Assembly (NCBI RefSeq): GCF_019402445.1 | Contig: NZ_SRZM01000143.1 | Span: forward strand, 1-17,096 | Length of the DNA: 17,096 nucleotides | Source: Brachyspira pilosicoli | GTDB taxonomy: Bacteria; Spirochaetota; Brachyspiria; Brachyspirales; Brachyspiraceae | Reading direction: 5' to 3' | In this document: positions 1-7,149 of the stretch, in pieces | Layout: each line of letters opens with the position of its first letter | How positions within the stretch are numbered: position 1 is the stretch's first letter | The notes under the pieces: model-generated | Database searches by the model: none | Seen by the model: only the letters and a program-made list of their open reading frames with translations | Told to the model about the DNA's origin: nothing | Position numbers and translations under genes: made by a program

Positions 1-146
1 TTAAAGTAAATAATAAATTAAGATATTTTTTATTTTTGATGTTATTATAGTTCAAATATATATAAATAAATTAAATGAATTTTAATTTGTTAAATAGTAT
101 TTTATGATTTTATATTTTATTTGTAAGTATATTTATTTACTATCAC
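1..146. other. AT-rich intergenic stretch, no gene seen
   Basis: This stretch is nearly pure A/T with stop codons in every frame. I see no strong hairpin with a T-run and no RNA gene. It lies downstream of the minus-strand gene ending at 147, so transcription of that gene must end here or run off the window. Nothing else can be supported. Confidence 0.6.
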
Positions 147-575
147 TTACTTTCTTACAACTTCTGCAAACTTTGAAATATTAAATACTCTTGTAGTTTT
201 GCTTTTTTCAAGTGACGCTCTAACTATAAGAAGCTTATGATTAAGCAAGCTATCATAAACATAATCGCTGTCTAAAACAATAGAAGAAAGTTTATCTTCA
301 GTAGATTTACAATCCAAATTATCAGGTAAATCATCATCAAACCTAAAAAAAGCCTTATGAGAAGAAAATACAAAATCTTTGCTGTTCCAATTAATTATAA
401 TAGTTTTGTTCTTATTTTCTTTATTAACATTTACTATTAAATATGTGTCTTCACTCCAAGATGATAGTTTATAAGCAAGAAGCCTATAGCTAATATTTTT
501 ATCATCTTCCACAACGTCCCATTCATCTGGTTTTATCTCATAGATTTCAGGGTTCATTATATCTTTATCGTCCAT
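147..575 (-). CDS. hypothetical protein, 142 residues
   Basis: I do not recognise this protein. It is small, acidic in its N-terminal half (MDDKDIMNPEIYEIKPDEWD) and more basic near the C-terminus. It has no signal peptide and no membrane segment, so it is probably cytoplasmic. The pattern of short alternating hydrophobic stretches suggests a mainly beta fold, but this is only an impression. I chose the ATG at 575 because it has a purine-rich ribosome-binding sequence (GGGAGAGAG) about 6 bases upstream. The longer reading from a TTG at 599 would put that site inside the coding region. It starts 38 bases after the stop of the sialidase-like gene on the same strand, so the two may be co-transcribed, but no function follows from that. 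Confidence 0.7.
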   Translation of the reverse strand: MDDKDIMNPEIYEIKPDEWDVVEDDKNISYRLLAYKLSSWSEDTYLIVNVNKENKNKTIIINWNSKDFVFSSHKAFFRFDDDLPDNLDCKSTEDKLSSIVLDSDYVYDSLLNHKLLIVRASLEKSKTTRVFNISKFAEVVRK

Positions 576-613
576 AAATATCTCTCTCCCAATAAACAAA
601 GTCTACTATATTT

Positions 614-1708
614 TTAATCTAAAGTAAATACACTTAAAAATATTTTTCTTATTTTATCTCTATTGTCATAACCATAGTAAACACAATATATATTATTGTT
701 CTCATCATTAACACACCAAGGATAACCGCAATCAGTACTTTTCATTTTATCTTCTATAATTATCTCTTTTTTTTGTATATCATAATCAGAATAATTTTTT
801 AAATCATTTAAATCGTTTATTACAATCGCCCTCACCCCATAAGGCTTTAATCTATACCCATAACTTAATAAAACTCTACTCTCATCAATCTTTAAAGGAT
901 TTAGAGGATAGCCTTTAATATTAGTAAAACAAGGTTTAGTAAAACTCTTTCCATTGTCTAGAGAATAACTCAAAGAAGTAAAAGCATATTCATCATTAAC
1001 ATGCGTTCTTATAAATGCCCACAATACATTATTATGATATATGAGAGAAGGCTCAACATATTCTATTTTGCTTTTTTTATTCTCAATTTTTCTGTATTCA
1101 GTTTCACACAAAAAACTCTTTATATCCCAATTAATCAAATCTTTAGTATATAAAACATAACATTGATACTTAGAATTATTTTTGTTTATATATTTTTTAT
1201 AGGCATATATAGGCATAAGTATTTCATTATTTAGTTTTACCATGCTGCCTCTAACCGCAAAGTTCTTCATTCTATTTTTTAATACAATAGTATTAGCCTT
1301 TGAAAAAGTTTTACCATTATCATAACTAATACAGTAACCTATACCGCTTAATAATGCTATTGTGTTATCATATTTCAAAAAAGTATTTTCTTTTAATAAA
1401 TCAATCTCACTTTGCGGGTGAAAAGTATATCTAAAGTAGTAGGCAATTATAGTTTTATCATCAACTCTAAAAAGCTGTACATCTTGTTTTGCAGCATCAT
1501 CTTCTTTAGCTATTTCTATTGTGTTAATTATTTTTCCTTTATAATAAGTTATTAGAATAGCTTTACTTAAAGAATGTAAATGAGAATAATTTTTTTTATT
1601 TTTTGGAGCAAGCCTAAAACTCACTAAATATTTATTTTTTTCTAATTTCACTATAGAAGGAAATGCAGGATATTCATTTTTATTACAATATAAAATTTGT
1701 TTATTCAT
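614..1708 (-). CDS. Asp-box (BNR) sialidase-like beta-propeller protein
   Basis: The 364-residue protein looks like a member of the sialidase/BNR-repeat superfamily, which hydrolyses or binds glycans on a six-bladed propeller. Two Asp-boxes (S-x-D-x-G-x-x-F) are visible: SYDNGKTF at 128-135 and SLDNGKSF at 249-256. An early FRLAP (31-35) resembles the FRIP motif that carries the first arginine of the sialidase triad. VEPSLIY (218-224) followed by R234, and the late GYPW...YYGYD segment, match the usual E/R and tyrosine-rich blocks. There is no signal peptide, which is odd for a secreted sialidase and suggests action on imported or internal sugars, or a non-catalytic role. No strong ribosome-binding site precedes the ATG at 1708. 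A sialic-acid-specific activity cannot be claimed; other glycoside hydrolases of this fold are equally possible. Confidence 0.7.
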   Translation of the reverse strand: MNKQILYCNKNEYPAFPSIVKLEKNKYLVSFRLAPKNKKNYSHLHSLSKAILITYYKGKIINTIEIAKEDDAAKQDVQLFRVDDKTIIAYYFRYTFHPQSEIDLLKENTFLKYDNTIALLSGIGYCISYDNGKTFSKANTIVLKNRMKNFAVRGSMVKLNNEILMPIYAYKKYINKNNSKYQCYVLYTKDLINWDIKSFLCETEYRKIENKKSKIEYVEPSLIYHNNVLWAFIRTHVNDEYAFTSLSYSLDNGKSFTKPCFTNIKGYPLNPLKIDESRVLLSYGYRLKPYGVRAIVINDLNDLKNYSDYDIQKKEIIIEDKMKSTDCGYPWCVNDENNNIYCVYYGYDNRDKIRKIFLSVFTLD

Positions 1709-1763
1709 AATTAATTTTAAATAACTTTTTAATAAATATGTTTATACAATAATTTTCGGCATA

Positions 1764-1803
1764 AAAAAGCCCGCACACATAAAAATATGCATACAGGCTT
1801 TTT
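1764..1803 (-). terminator. rho-independent terminator of the outer-membrane protein gene
   Basis: AAAAAGCC (1764-1771) pairs with GGCTTTTT (1796-1803). On the minus strand the stem is followed by a run of Ts, 20 bases past the stop of the gene ending at 1823. It separates that gene from the sialidase-like gene. The loop is long, with a possible inner GCA/TGC pairing. Confidence 0.7.
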
Positions 1804-1822
1804 ATTATTTTTTAATATTAAA

Positions 1823-2584
1823 TTAGAATCTCAAAGTAATACCTATACGAGGAAGTATTAAAGCTCTTATATTAGCAAATATTTTATACCCTGAAAAAGA
1901 AGAGAATTGAGGAATATCAAATATAGGAGAAGCCCAAGGAGCAACATAATAACCTAAATCAAACAAAGAAATATCTATACCAACCTGAACAGGCCAATTA
2001 GCACCAGTTTTAGGGAATAATTGTATTCTCCAGCCCAATTCAAGAGATAAGTAAAAACCGCCATGAGAAGATAAACTAGTAATACCATTAGCCTCTATGT
2101 TTGGACCATAACCATTAGCCCTCAAAGCAGTACCACCAATTCTTGGAGATAAGAAAAATCCAAAAGGAGCATTCTTCCAAAAGAAAAACTTAACATTTAA
2201 AGACCAAGGAATAGTACTGAAAGTTATTTTATCTTGTCCAGCACTAATCTCTCCAACAGAAAAACCAATATCAAGACCAACTGTCATGAAATTAACAGGA
2301 GCAAAATCATAACTAAAACCTAAACCAAAAGCATAATGTTTTGACCTTAAATCAGTTCCAGTAGTATCTCCTCCTCCAGATGTAACCATCTGATCTATAT
2401 TTATAAACTTAACACCAATATCAAAAAGTCCAGCATATAATGTAGGACCAAAGTTAATACCAAATAAACTCCTGCCATGCATATAATCTAAAAATGCATT
2501 ACCTGTTTTCTCACCAATATTCTGTGCAAATAAACCTGTGCTTAATGATACAATCATCATTAAGGCTATAAGTAACTTTTTCAT
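1823..2584 (-). CDS. exported outer-membrane beta-barrel-type protein
   Basis: The 253-residue protein starts with a clear signal peptide: MKKLL, a hydrophobic core, and a likely cleavage after LFA (residue 20), leaving Gln21 as the mature N-terminus. The remainder is rich in glycine and aromatic residues with alternating hydrophobic strands, and the chain ends in LRF. A terminal Phe is the classic signal recognised by the BAM complex in outer-membrane barrels. No lipobox cysteine is present, so it is not a lipoprotein. I cannot name the family; many spirochaete surface proteins of this size look like this. A GGAG ribosome-binding site lies 7 bases before the ATG, and the gene has its own promoter and terminator, so it is monocistronic. 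A role as porin or surface antigen is inference. Confidence 0.75.
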   Translation of the reverse strand: MKKLLIALMMIVSLSTGLFAQNIGEKTGNAFLDYMHGRSLFGINFGPTLYAGLFDIGVKFINIDQMVTSGGGDTTGTDLRSKHYAFGLGFSYDFAPVNFMTVGLDIGFSVGEISAGQDKITFSTIPWSLNVKFFFWKNAPFGFFLSPRIGGTALRANGYGPNIEANGITSLSSHGGFYLSLELGWRIQLFPKTGANWPVQVGIDISLFDLGYYVAPWASPIFDIPQFSSFSGYKIFANIRALILPRIGITLRF

Positions 2585-2612
2585 AATATAACTCCAAAAA
2601 GTATTTTACATA

Positions 2613-2640
2613 ATGTTAACATAACTGAACAAAAAGTCAA
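2613..2640 (-). promoter_or_regulatory. sigma-70-type promoter of the outer-membrane protein gene
   Basis: On the minus strand TTGACT (2640-2635) is followed after 16 bases by TAACAT (2618-2613). The start codon lies about 28 bases past the -10 box with GGAG between. This is a motif match only. Confidence 0.5.
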
Positions 2641-2874
2641 TTAATTTCATAATAATTTTTTTATTATTTTTAATATTTATATATAAATTTTAATTTTTAT
2701 TAAAAAGTTTTATATGTATAAAAAAATAGCAAATAAAAAACATAATATATTCCATAATGTTTTATTTTTCTTAATTTCACAAAAATCATATTGATAAAAA
2801 TAATTCTTTATTTACAATTATTACTATATATAGGTTTTACTTATATATAATATATAAAAAATGGAGGTGATTTT

Positions 2875-3066
2875 ATGGACGTTTCTGCTTACAATTCTTA
2901 TTCTACAGCTGCATTAAAACAAGATGTTTCTTTGAGCATGATAAGAAAATCTACAGATATGCAAGCTCAAGCTATAGACAAAATAATGTCTAGTGCAATT
3001 CAGCCTCAAGCTATATCAGAGCCTATGAGACCTGGTGTTGGTGAAAGATTGAATGTATACGCTTAA
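2875..3066 (+). CDS. YjfB-family putative motility protein, 63 residues
   Basis: This short protein (MDVSAYNSYSTAALKQDVSL...) resembles the YjfB family: small proteins with an N-terminal MD(V/I)-A segment, a helix with the pattern QxxVSLSMIRKSxDMQAQAI, and a short tail. YjfB proteins are labelled putative motility proteins and are common in flagellated bacteria, but their biochemical role is not established. There is no signal peptide or membrane span. The ATG is preceded by GGAGGTGA (2863-2870), a near-perfect Shine-Dalgarno sequence and the strongest in this window, which suggests high translation. A strong terminator follows directly, so it is a single-gene transcript. No flagellar genes are visible in the window to support the motility link. 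Confidence 0.75.
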   Translation: MDVSAYNSYSTAALKQDVSLSMIRKSTDMQAQAIDKIMSSAIQPQAISEPMRPGVGERLNVYA

Positions 3067-3079
3067 AAAAAGCAAAAAT

Positions 3080-3118
3080 AAAGGGTTACTATTATTGTAG
3101 TAGCCCTTTGTTTTTTTT
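3080..3118 (+). terminator. strong rho-independent terminator, probably bidirectional
   Basis: A 12-base stem (AAAGGGTTACTA at 3080-3091 with TAGTAGCCCTTT at 3098-3109, one G-U pair) with a 6-base loop is followed by eight Ts. It ends the YjfB-type gene. The convergent obg fusion gene stops at 3121, and the hairpin followed by A/T-rich sequence can also stop it on the other strand. Confidence 0.9.
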
Positions 3119-3120
3119 AA

Positions 3121-5163
3121 TTAAATATTTACAGCATAAGAGAGTACTCCATTAACTATCTCCTCTCTCACCTTTCCGCCTTCAACTAACTTTTTTAATA
3201 ATTCGCTTACCCTTTTTTCATCTTCATTAAAACTAATAGCTATCATATGAACAGTATCAGGTTGCCTCATTAAAAAGTTTACTATATCTTCTTCAGTAAT
3301 TTTTTTAGTGTTTCCTTTTGCCTTATTTGATACGCTCGGCACATCTATTTCAATACCGCAATTTGCCTCAAAATATTTTTTCGCTTTATCCATATCTTCA
3401 TCACTTAATGCCTTAGCCTTTTCATTAGCTGTTCTTCTAGTAGCTGTAACAAGCTGAACTTTATTAGGTTTTATTTTATTTACTATTTTTATTATATCAT
3501 CAAGCTCTTCTTTACTGTCATTGATTCCTTTAAGTAAAAATACCTCAAGCCAATACTCACCCTCAAAAACTCTTCTAAACTCTATAAGCCCATTAACCAT
3601 TTTGTCAAAATCAATTTCTTTATTAGGCTGGTCTATTAACTTAAAAGTATCAATGTTACCAGCATCAAGAGAAGGTATAATTAAATCCGCCATAAGCAAA
3701 TTAGAACGCATCTCTTGTTTATATAAAAGTGAACCATTTGTTATAATGCATACAGGAATATCAGTTATTTGTTTGATTTCATAAATTAACTTTTTTAAAT
3801 CTTTATATAATGTAGGCTCTCCAGAACCTGCAAATGTTATATAGTCAATGTTTTTATTATTAAGCAAAGCCTCTTTTAATTCGTATATTATCTCATCAAC
3901 AGAATAATAATTAGCAAGACTCGTTTTAGTATTTTCCTCAGAACCTAACTGACAATATATACAATTATAACTGCAAGTTTTATGAGGTATAACATCTATT
4001 CCCAAAGAATTGCCAAGCCTTTTTGATACCACAGGTCCAAATACTCTTTTTGTTTTTAATTTTGATTTATTTTTATTTTGATTAAGAAGTAAAGGCTCTT
4101 TAATTTCTTTTTTAGCGTTGTCGTATCTCTCTTCATTTGCTTTATAGAATGCATTTATAACCTTATCAAGAAGCTCACCGTCTAAACTAAATACTGATAA
4201 AGCAAATGTTTCTGGCTCTTCATAATGAGTTTCTTTATTGTTTTTATATTCTTTTTTTATAGTCTTTTCTATAGCTTTTACTTTTTCTTTTATTTCATCT
4301 TCTTCAAGCATATCAGTTTTATTTAATATTATTATAGACTTTTTCTTTATCAATTCTTTACTGTATTGTTTTAATTCGTTTCTAAGTTTTTTATAAGTAT
4401 CAACCACATCTTCATCGGTTAAATCTATAACAAAACACAAAGCCCCTGTTCTTTCAATATGTCTTAAAAAAGTAAGCCCAAGCCCAGCACCTTCACTAGC
4501 TCCTTCTATAATACCAGGAATATCGGCAATAACAAAACTTCTTTCATAGTCTAAATAACATACACCCAAATTCGGAGTAAGTGTTGTAAAAGGATATGAT
4601 GCAATTTTTGGATTTGCTCTTGTAAGTCTTGCAAGTAAGCTTGATTTACCAGCATTGGGCATACCAACAAGACCAATATCGGCTATAAGTTTAACTTCTA
4701 ATCTTATATTAAGCTTTTCACCGTCTAAACCATGCTGAGCATAGTCTGGTGCCTGATTGGTAGCAGTGGCATAAAACTTATTGCCTTTGCCTCCTTTGCC
4801 TCCTCTTGCAACAGTAAAACTTTGTCCGTCTTCAAGTAAATCAGCTAATATATTATTTGTATCATCATCATAAACAACTGTGCCTATAGGAACTCTTATA
4901 ACAACATCATCTCCCTTTTTTCCGTCGCTTAGTCTTGCTCTTCCTGGCTCTCCATCCCTTGCTCTAAATCTTTTTCTGCTTTTTATCTTTCCAAAACTAT
5001 TTATCCTCGCATCAACTCTTACTATTACATCGCCTCCTTCTCCACCATTTCCTCCGTCAGGTCCACCCATAGGTACATGTGCTTCTCGTCTGAAACTTAC
5101 ACAGCCTGCTCCACCATGTCCTGCTTCTATTTCAAAATTTACTACATCTATAAATTGTTCCAT
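3121..5163 (-). CDS. obg: Obg GTPase fused to a radical SAM domain protein
   Basis: One uninterrupted 680-residue frame joins two proteins. Residues 1-158 are the glycine-rich Obg fold (GGPDGGNGGEGG, GGKGGKGNKF). Residues 160-345 are the GTPase: G1 GMPNAGKSS (167-175), switch TTLTPNLG, G3 DIPG (214-217), G4 NKTD (281-284), G5 near SVFS (323-326). Obg assists large ribosomal subunit assembly and stress control. In place of the usual C-terminal OCT domain there is a linker rich in Lys and Asn (350-372), then a radical SAM domain of the COG0731 type: C397-x3-C401-x2-C404 for the 4Fe-4S cluster and GSGEP (446-450) for SAM contact. A winged-helix-like tail (about 621-680) ends the chain. The ATG at 5163 has AGGT about 10 bases upstream. 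The gene has its own promoter, divergent from rnc. The substrate of the radical SAM half is unknown. Confidence 0.93.
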   Translation of the reverse strand: MEQFIDVVNFEIEAGHGGAGCVSFRREAHVPMGGPDGGNGGEGGDVIVRVDARINSFGKIKSRKRFRARDGEPGRARLSDGKKGDDVVIRVPIGTVVYDDDTNNILADLLEDGQSFTVARGGKGGKGNKFYATATNQAPDYAQHGLDGEKLNIRLEVKLIADIGLVGMPNAGKSSLLARLTRANPKIASYPFTTLTPNLGVCYLDYERSFVIADIPGIIEGASEGAGLGLTFLRHIERTGALCFVIDLTDEDVVDTYKKLRNELKQYSKELIKKKSIIILNKTDMLEEDEIKEKVKAIEKTIKKEYKNNKETHYEEPETFALSVFSLDGELLDKVINAFYKANEERYDNAKKEIKEPLLLNQNKNKSKLKTKRVFGPVVSKRLGNSLGIDVIPHKTCSYNCIYCQLGSEENTKTSLANYYSVDEIIYELKEALLNNKNIDYITFAGSGEPTLYKDLKKLIYEIKQITDIPVCIITNGSLLYKQEMRSNLLMADLIIPSLDAGNIDTFKLIDQPNKEIDFDKMVNGLIEFRRVFEGEYWLEVFLLKGINDSKEELDDIIKIVNKIKPNKVQLVTATRRTANEKAKALSDEDMDKAKKYFEANCGIEIDVPSVSNKAKGNTKKITEEDIVNFLMRQPDTVHMIAISFNEDEKRVSELLKKLVEGGKVREEIVNGVLSYAVNI

Positions 5164-5205
5164 TTTTTTATTACCTATCTTTTATACTATTTTTGATAAG
5201 AAATT

Positions 5206-5233
5206 ATTATATTATAAAATAACTTTTTATCAA
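5206..5233 (-). promoter_or_regulatory. promoter of the obg-radical SAM gene
   Basis: On the minus strand TTGATA (5233-5228) is followed after 16 bases by a perfect TATAAT (5211-5206). The predicted transcript start near 5199 gives a leader of about 36 bases. A second overlapping TATAAT lies 5 bases upstream but has poor spacing. Confidence 0.6.
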
Positions 5234-5262
5234 TCATATAATAAAAAATATATATTTTGTTG

Positions 5263-5290
5263 TTGACTACTTTTTTATTCATTGTATCAT
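5263..5290 (+). promoter_or_regulatory. promoter of rnc-rpe, possibly giving a leaderless mRNA
   Basis: TTGACT (5263-5268), a 16-base spacer and TATCAT (5285-5290) form a good sigma-70 match. Transcription would start around 5297-5300, right at the ATG at 5300. No Shine-Dalgarno sequence precedes that ATG, which fits a leaderless message. Confidence 0.55.
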
Positions 5291-5299
5291 AAATCTACT

Positions 5300-5989
5300 A
5301 TGATAAATAAAATATTATTAGATTGCGAAAAAGTTTTACAATATAGTTTCAAAAATAAAAATTATCTCTTAGAAGCAATAACACACAGAACCTTTGCAAA
5401 TGAAAATGGAAACATGAAATATAATCAGCGTCTTGAGTTTTTGGGTGATTCTGTGCTTTCTCTTATAATATCAGAACATATTTACAAAGAATATAATAAT
5501 GTAAAAGAAGGTAAACTATCAAAAATTAAATCTTATTTAGTTTCTCAAAACACATTAGCTAATATATCAAGAAAATTAAAACTTGGAGATTTTCTTTTAC
5601 TTGGAAAAGGAGAAGAAGCTTCAGGCGGAAGAGAAAGAGACAATATGCTTGAAGATTTGTTTGAAGCTATAATTGGAGCAGTATATTTAGATTCAAATTT
5701 AGAAAACACAAAAAACTTCGTTATGAGAGTTTATAAAGATATATTAAATAAATTAGATATTAATAATTTTGACAAAGATTATAAAACTATACTTCAAGAA
5801 ATTGTACAAAAAAAGTATAAAATTACACCAACATATAAATCATATGAATATAATGAAAATGATAATATAATGTTTAAAGTAGAAGTTTATGTAAAAACTA
5901 AAAACTATGCTTCTGGAATTGGAAAAAGCAAAAAGGAAGCAGAGACAAATGCTGCTAAAAAAGCATTAGAAGAAATAGAAAATATATAA
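5300..5989 (+). CDS. rnc: ribonuclease III
   Basis: RNase III cleaves double-stranded RNA, notably the rRNA precursor and structured mRNAs, as a homodimer. The 229-residue protein shows the signature NQRLEFLGD (42-50), with E46 and D50, and the second acidic pair D119 and E122 in LEDLFEAIIGA, which together bind the catalytic metals. A double-stranded RNA-binding domain fills about 160-229, ending in GIGKSKKEAETNAAKKAL. The first acidic position of the signature is Gln43 rather than Glu; this variant occurs in other functional enzymes. I start at the ATG at 5300. A TTG at 5282 would give six more residues but lies immediately upstream of the predicted -10 box. rpe follows 25 bases downstream in the same transcript. 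Unlike many bacteria, no acpP or fabF lies upstream. Confidence 0.95.
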   Translation: MINKILLDCEKVLQYSFKNKNYLLEAITHRTFANENGNMKYNQRLEFLGDSVLSLIISEHIYKEYNNVKEGKLSKIKSYLVSQNTLANISRKLKLGDFLLLGKGEEASGGRERDNMLEDLFEAIIGAVYLDSNLENTKNFVMRVYKDILNKLDINNFDKDYKTILQEIVQKKYKITPTYKSYEYNENDNIMFKVEVYVKTKNYASGIGKSKKEAETNAAKKALEEIENI

Positions 5990-6014
5990 AATATTAATAA
6001 CAAGGATAATAAAA

Positions 6015-6662
6015 ATGAATAAAATAATAATAGCACCATCTATATTAACAGCATCTTTTGCTAATTTGGAATCTACTATAAAAGAACTAGAAGAAGCAGG
6101 AGCAGATTATTTGCATTTAGATATAATGGACGGAAGTTTTGTGCCTCAAATAACATTCGGTTCTAAAATTGTGTCTGACATAAAAAAAATTACATCTTTG
6201 CCTCTTGATGTTCATTTAATGATAGTAAATCCAGAAAAACATATTGATGATTTTGCTAAGGCTGGTGCTGATATCATTAGTGTACACTATGAAGGAAATA
6301 TTCATTTACATAAATTGATAATGCAAATAAAATCTCATAATATAAAGGCAGGAATAGTTCTTAATCCTCATACAAGAGTTGATGTTATAGAGCCTCTCAT
6401 AGATGATATTGACAATGTTCTTATAATGTCAGTGAACCCTGGTTTCGGCGGGCAGAAATTCATAACAAATTCAATAAAAAAAATTGAAGAAACAAAAAAA
6501 CTAATAGCTCAAAGAGATATTATAATATCCGTTGATGGAGGAATTAATTTAAACACTTGCAGCGATGTTATAAAGGCAGGAGCTAATTTACTAGTTGCAG
6601 GAAGTGCTATAATAGACAGCAAAGATAAAAAAGAAACTATCAAGCAATTAAAAAACTTTTAA
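6015..6662 (+). CDS. rpe: ribulose-phosphate 3-epimerase
   Basis: This enzyme interconverts ribulose 5-phosphate and xylulose 5-phosphate in the pentose phosphate pathway. The 215-residue length is normal for the family. The TIM-barrel metal ligands are all in place: H34 and D36 in HLDIMDGSFVP, H67 in DVHLMI, and D174 in SVDGGIN; D36 and D174 also act as the catalytic acid/base pair. The phosphate-gripping loop NPGFGGQKF (141-149) and VAGSAI near the C-terminus are standard. The ATG has AAGGA (6002-6006) 8 bases upstream. It is the second gene after rnc and is closed by a terminator hairpin at 6691-6724. Nothing in the protein is unusual. Confidence 0.96.
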   Translation: MNKIIIAPSILTASFANLESTIKELEEAGADYLHLDIMDGSFVPQITFGSKIVSDIKKITSLPLDVHLMIVNPEKHIDDFAKAGADIISVHYEGNIHLHKLIMQIKSHNIKAGIVLNPHTRVDVIEPLIDDIDNVLIMSVNPGFGGQKFITNSIKKIEETKKLIAQRDIIISVDGGINLNTCSDVIKAGANLLVAGSAIIDSKDKKETIKQLKNF

Positions 6663-6690
6663 AAAATTATTCAAATTATTTTTATATAAA

Positions 6691-6724
6691 AAAGGCTTAA
6701 GTTTTTAATTAAACTCAAGCCTTT
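6691..6724 (+). terminator. bidirectional terminator between rpe and the response regulator gene
   Basis: AAAGGCTTAAGTTT (6691-6704) pairs with AAACTCAAGCCTTT (6711-6724) with one A-C mismatch and a 6-base loop. The plus side is followed by TATTATTTTAT and the minus side by a run of seven Ts counted through the stem, so it can serve both convergent genes. Confidence 0.8.
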
Positions 6725-6745
6725 ATTATTTTATAAATATATTAT

Positions 6746-7135
6746 TTATTTTTTATTATTTTTCTTATATTCTATAGCATCATTTACTATAGGAACTAAT
6801 GTCTCAAAATCAAGAGGCTTTTCTATAAGTCTAAATACACCTTCAGCTATTATCTCTTTTACCATATCAGTATTTCCATAAGCTGTTATAATTATTATAG
6901 GTATAGAGTTCTTTCTTTTTTTCATTTCTCTTATAAGAGCAAGCCCTGTCATAGAAGGCATAAGCAAATCTGTAATAATAACATCAACAGGATTATGTTC
7001 TAATATTGTTATAGCAACTTTTCCATTTTCAGCAGTTAATACTTCTAAGTCATGTGCTTCAAGAGTATAGGTTATAAGATTACGTATATTCTCTTCATCA
7101 TCTACTGCAAGTATTAAGGGTTTACCATTAAGCAT
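6746..7135 (-). CDS. orphan single-domain response regulator (CheY-like receiver)
   Basis: The 129-residue protein is a bare receiver domain. The acidic pocket is D12 and D13, the phosphoacceptor is D56 in ITDLLMP, the switch Thr is T84 in IITAYG, and the conserved Lys is K106 in EKPLDF. There is no output domain, so it must act by protein contact, as CheY or Spo0F do. It also lacks a long C-terminal extension. The start ATG at 7135 has AGGGG about 9 bases upstream. It begins only 14 bases after the stop of gltX, so it is probably co-transcribed with it. No histidine kinase is visible in the window, so its partner is unknown. The K-P-L/F-D motif after K106 is typical of receivers in general and does not identify a pathway. 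Confidence 0.9.
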   Translation of the reverse strand: MLNGKPLILAVDDEENIRNLITYTLEAHDLEVLTAENGKVAITILEHNPVDVIITDLLMPSMTGLALIREMKKRKNSIPIIIITAYGNTDMVKEIIAEGVFRLIEKPLDFETLVPIVNDAIEYKKNNKK

Positions 7136-7149
7136 ACATTATACCCCTA

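Noticed and set aside
576..599. TTG start at 599 extending the first minus-strand gene by eight residues
   Set aside because: The purine-rich GGGAGAGAG sits just upstream of the ATG at 575, which fits as its ribosome-binding site.
4880..5266. Plus-strand frame of 128 codons rich in Pro and Ser opposite the start of obg
   Set aside because: It is the antisense shadow of the glycine-rich Obg domain; Pro/Ser runs arise from reading Gly codons backwards, and it has no ribosome-binding site.
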